Position numbers and translations under genes: made by a program. Below, one piece after another: positions 61,599 to 64,000 of a stretch of DNA of 64,000 nt (its first letter is position 1; each line of letters opens with the position of its first letter). The stretch is taken from positions 186,001 through 250,000 of the forward strand of contig NZ_JAUSUD010000003.1 in NCBI RefSeq assembly GCF_030813355.1. Reading direction: 5' to 3'. The notes beneath the pieces were generated by a model. The model worked only from the letters and a program-made list of their open reading frames with translations. It was not told the origin of the DNA and searched no databases. Source of the DNA: Metabacillus malikii. Lineage in GTDB: Bacteria; Bacillota; Bacilli; Bacillales; Bacillaceae.

Positions 61599-63668
61599 AT
61601 GGTTCAAAGTTTATGGGATAAACAGAAAGCAGCAGCATTACCATCCGGTGTAGAGGAATTAGTGTATCGCTCAAATTTAATTGGGTCTGACCGTTCTGTA
61701 TGTAACTGGGGTGGCGGGAATACGTCAATGAAGACAATTGAAAAGGATTTCCGTGGCCGCGATATCGAAGTAATGTACGTGAAGGGCAGCGGCTCAGACT
61801 TAGCGACCATGAAAGCGCAAAATTTCACTGGATTAAAAATGGATGATATCCGCCCATTGCTAGAACGTGATGAAATGCCTGATGAAGAAATGGTTGCATA
61901 TTTAGCACACTGTATGATTGACAGTAAGCATCCTAGAGCTTCAATTGAAACATTATTACATGCATTTTTACCGTTTAAACATGTTGATCATACACATCCA
62001 GATGCAATCATCAGTGTCTGCTGTGCTGATAACGGAAGACAAATTGCTGAAGAAATTTATGGTGACCGCTTCGTATGGGTACCTTACGTCCGACCAGGCT
62101 TTACTTTATCAAAAATGATAGCAGAAGGCGTAAAAAATAATCCAAATGCAGAGCTAGTTCTAATGGAAAAACACGGTCTAGTCGTTTGGGGCGAAACTGC
62201 TGAGGAAAGCTATGAAAAAACAATTGCGATTATTAATGAAGCTGAATCATATATCCAAGCTAGATTAGTAGAAGAAGAGGCATTTGGCGGGCAAAAATAT
62301 GACTCTCTATCAGAGGAAGATCGTAAAAGGATACTAGCACAAGTAATGCCAGTTATCCGTGGTGAAGTAAGCGATGAAAAGAAAATGCTCTTAACGTATG
62401 ATGATACAGATGATGTCTTACAATTCGTTAACAGTAACAATGCAAATGTATTATCTCAAGTCGGTGCAGCATGCCCGGATCATTTAGTACATACAAAAAT
62501 GACACCGCTCTACATCGATTGGAATCCACAAACAGAAGAGGTTACTAGCTTAATAGAAAAGGTGAAAGCTGGAGTGAATAGCTTCAAAGAAGAGTACAAA
62601 GCTTATTTTGAGCGTAACAAAAATGAAGGTGACAACATTTCAGAAGCAGCTCCACGTGTCATCTTAATCCCTGGTGTTGGAATGGTGAACACGGGTAAGA
62701 ACATTGCGATGGCAAAAGTGAGCGGTGCATTGTATCATCGTGCAATTGCGGTAATGAAAGGAGCAACAACACTAGGAAGCTTTGTTTCATTAAATGAAAA
62801 TGAATCATTCAATGTGGAATATTGGCCTTTAGAACTTTACAAATTATCATTAGCACCAGCTGAAGCAGAGTTCTCACGTCAAGTTGCATTCGTGACAGGT
62901 GGAGCAGGTGGAATCGGCAGTGAAACATGCCGTCAATTTGTTGCAGAAGGGGCTCATGTTGTCATTGCAGACCTGAATATTGAAGGCGCGGAAAAAGTAG
63001 CAGCAGAAATTAATGAACAATATGGTGACGGTCGCGCATTCGCAGTGAAAATGGACGTAACAAGTGAAGAGGCAGTGCAGGAAGCATTTGCACAAACGGC
63101 ATTGACGTATGGTGGCGTTGATATTATTGTCAATAACGCAGGATTAGCTACTTCAAGCCCATTCGATGAAACATCATTAAAAGAATGGAATCTTAATATG
63201 AATGTGCTTGGAACAGGGTACTTTTTAGTAGCACGAGAAGCATTCAAGCAAATGAAAACACAAGGCGTAGGTGGAAATATGGTCTTCATTGGCTCGAAAA
63301 ACTCTGTATATGCCGGGAAAAATGCAGCTGCATATAGTTCTGTAAAAGCGATGGAAACACATTTAGCAAGATGTATTGCAGCTGAAGGTGGCCAGTATGG
63401 CATCCGCGTAAACTCTGTCTTACCTGATGCAGTATTACAAGGTTCAGCAATCTGGGGTTCGAGCTGGAGAGAAGAACGAGCAGCAGCTTACGGAATTGAC
63501 CCAGACCAACTAGAAGAGCACTATCGTAAACGAACAACATTGTTGGTGAATATTTATCCGAAAGATATTGCACAATCGATTTTATTCTTTGCCTCATCGA
63601 AATCAGATCGCACGACAGGCTGTATGCTGACGGTAGATGGCGGTGTACCAGCAGCATTTACTAGATAA
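61599..63668 (+). CDS. yuxG: bifunctional rhamnulose-1-phosphate aldolase / short-chain dehydrogenase (YuxG, RhaEW)
   Basis: 689 residues, exactly the length of B. subtilis YuxG. The N-terminal class II aldolase domain (about 10-380) has metal His residues in HVDHTHPDAIISVC and MEKHGLVVWG. The C-terminal SDR domain (about 425-689) has the NAD motif VTGGAGGIGSE, NNAGLA and YSSVKA. It splits L-rhamnulose 1-phosphate to dihydroxyacetone phosphate and lactaldehyde and oxidises the lactaldehyde to lactate, which LutABC next door could use. GAGGAGG lies 8 nt before the ATG. Confidence 0.93.
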   Translation: MVQSLWDKQKAAALPSGVEELVYRSNLIGSDRSVCNWGGGNTSMKTIEKDFRGRDIEVMYVKGSGSDLATMKAQNFTGLKMDDIRPLLERDEMPDEEMVAYLAHCMIDSKHPRASIETLLHAFLPFKHVDHTHPDAIISVCCADNGRQIAEEIYGDRFVWVPYVRPGFTLSKMIAEGVKNNPNAELVLMEKHGLVVWGETAEESYEKTIAIINEAESYIQARLVEEEAFGGQKYDSLSEEDRKRILAQVMPVIRGEVSDEKKMLLTYDDTDDVLQFVNSNNANVLSQVGAACPDHLVHTKMTPLYIDWNPQTEEVTSLIEKVKAGVNSFKEEYKAYFERNKNEGDNISEAAPRVILIPGVGMVNTGKNIAMAKVSGALYHRAIAVMKGATTLGSFVSLNENESFNVEYWPLELYKLSLAPAEAEFSRQVAFVTGGAGGIGSETCRQFVAEGAHVVIADLNIEGAEKVAAEINEQYGDGRAFAVKMDVTSEEAVQEAFAQTALTYGGVDIIVNNAGLATSSPFDETSLKEWNLNMNVLGTGYFLVAREAFKQMKTQGVGGNMVFIGSKNSVYAGKNAAAYSSVKAMETHLARCIAAEGGQYGIRVNSVLPDAVLQGSAIWGSSWREERAAAYGIDPDQLEEHYRKRTTLLVNIYPKDIAQSILFFASSKSDRTTGCMLTVDGGVPAAFTR

Positions 63669-63680
63669 TTACACATGTTG

Positions 63681-63711
63681 AAGGGGTCACTCACTAGGGT
63701 CTGACCCCTTT
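63681..63711 (+). terminator. hairpin after yuxG
   Basis: AAGGGGTCA and TGACCCCTT around a 12-nt loop, with only a short T-run. It belongs to the GGTCTGACCCC repeat type. Confidence 0.6.
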
Positions 63712-63929
63712 GAACGCTAGCCTTCTTTTCATCTATCACTTGTTTATGCCATTCTGCTCCTTTTGCTGAAAAATGAAAACGTTTTAATTGACGGTGCCAG
63801 TATCTATACGTCATTTACATACTATGTCATAATATGATGAGGGTTTAATTAATAAGAAACATCCTTTAGAAAAAAGCCCAAATGAACGAATACATTCCTC
63901 ATTGAGAGTGACTAGGAGGGAATCAATAT

Positions 63930-64000
63930 ATGCTTGTAGCAGAAAGACATCGGAAAATCGTCGAAGTCGTTAACGAGAGGTTGAGCATTCGGGTTACGGA
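63930..64000 (+). CDS. DeoR family transcriptional regulator, N-terminus (RhaR-like)
   Basis: The first 23 codons of a gene that leaves the window: MLVAERHRKIVEVVNERLSI. This opening is typical of DeoR-type regulators of sugar operons, and the place after yuxG matches RhaR (YulB) of B. subtilis, repressor of rhamnose catabolism. AGGAGGG lies 9 nt before the ATG. Identification rests on this short segment and the neighbouring gene. Confidence 0.75.
   Translation, partial: MLVAERHRKIVEVVNERLSIRVT

Overview
The window is low-GC Firmicute chromosome, most likely from a Bacillaceae species related to but distinct from Bacillus subtilis. The evidence is strong AAGGAGG-type ribosome binding sites, many GTG and TTG starts, and many genes of the B. 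subtilis yux/yuf/yug block: pdeH(yuxH), degQ, comQXPA, yuxO, mrpA-G, yufK, yuxK, pbpD, kapD, kapB, patB, yugF, alaR, alaT, yugI, yuzA, yugJ, pgi, yugN, mstX-yugO, yugU and tgl. No phage, IS transposase, rRNA, tRNA or CRISPR array was seen.

Layout. 1-0.7 kb: 5' part of an HpaB-type flavin monooxygenase gene. 0.9-5.6 kb: a small membrane ORF, the c-di-GMP phosphodiesterase PdeH, a TerC-family protein and a PadR-controlled ABC exporter with duplicated operators. 6.1-11 kb: degQ with a candidate ComA box, then the ComQ-ComX-ComP-ComA quorum-sensing cassette and YuxO. 11-17 kb: the Mrp Na+/H+ antiporter operon. 17-24.7 kb: YufK, an HTH/membrane-protein pair, YuxK, penicillin-binding protein 4, KapD, KapB and PatB. 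25-28 kb: YugF and the alanine aminotransferase operon. 28-31 kb: an ECF sigma factor with a large membrane partner, and general stress protein 13. 31-38 kb: YuzA, alcohol dehydrogenase, phosphoglucose isomerase, a Fur-box-controlled ferredoxin reductase, YugN, the Mistic/YugO potassium channel and YugU. 38.5-39.4 kb: seventeen 52-bp tandem repeats, followed by transglutaminase. 40-44.5 kb: MarR with an MMPL exporter, and a cold-shock protein. 45-51 kb: a PrsA-like foldase, an ECF-promoter peptide, standalone TrpB, Fnr, a PrmA-like methyltransferase and Mn-dependent pyrophosphatase. 51-56.6 kb: an ABC-2-like membrane protein with a TetR regulator, a diguanylate cyclase, an esterase, a DUF1232 protein and a short Spo0M-like protein behind a yybP-ykoY manganese riboswitch. 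57-64 kb: an NCS2 permease, lactate utilisation lutABC, the rhamnose gene yuxG (aldolase/dehydrogenase) and the start of its DeoR-type regulator.

The genes group into a few themes: regulation of the transition state and quorum response (degQ, comQXPA, kapB, kapD, Spo0M-like, PdeH and the diguanylate cyclase), ion homeostasis (Mrp, YugO, TerC, the Mn riboswitch) and carbon metabolism. The most notable signals outside genes are the Mn riboswitch reading towards the Spo0M-like gene, a near-perfect ECF promoter in front of a 33-residue membrane peptide that resembles the sigma gene's own promoter, the 52-bp repeat array, and a family of MITE-like intergenic elements with inverted ends.
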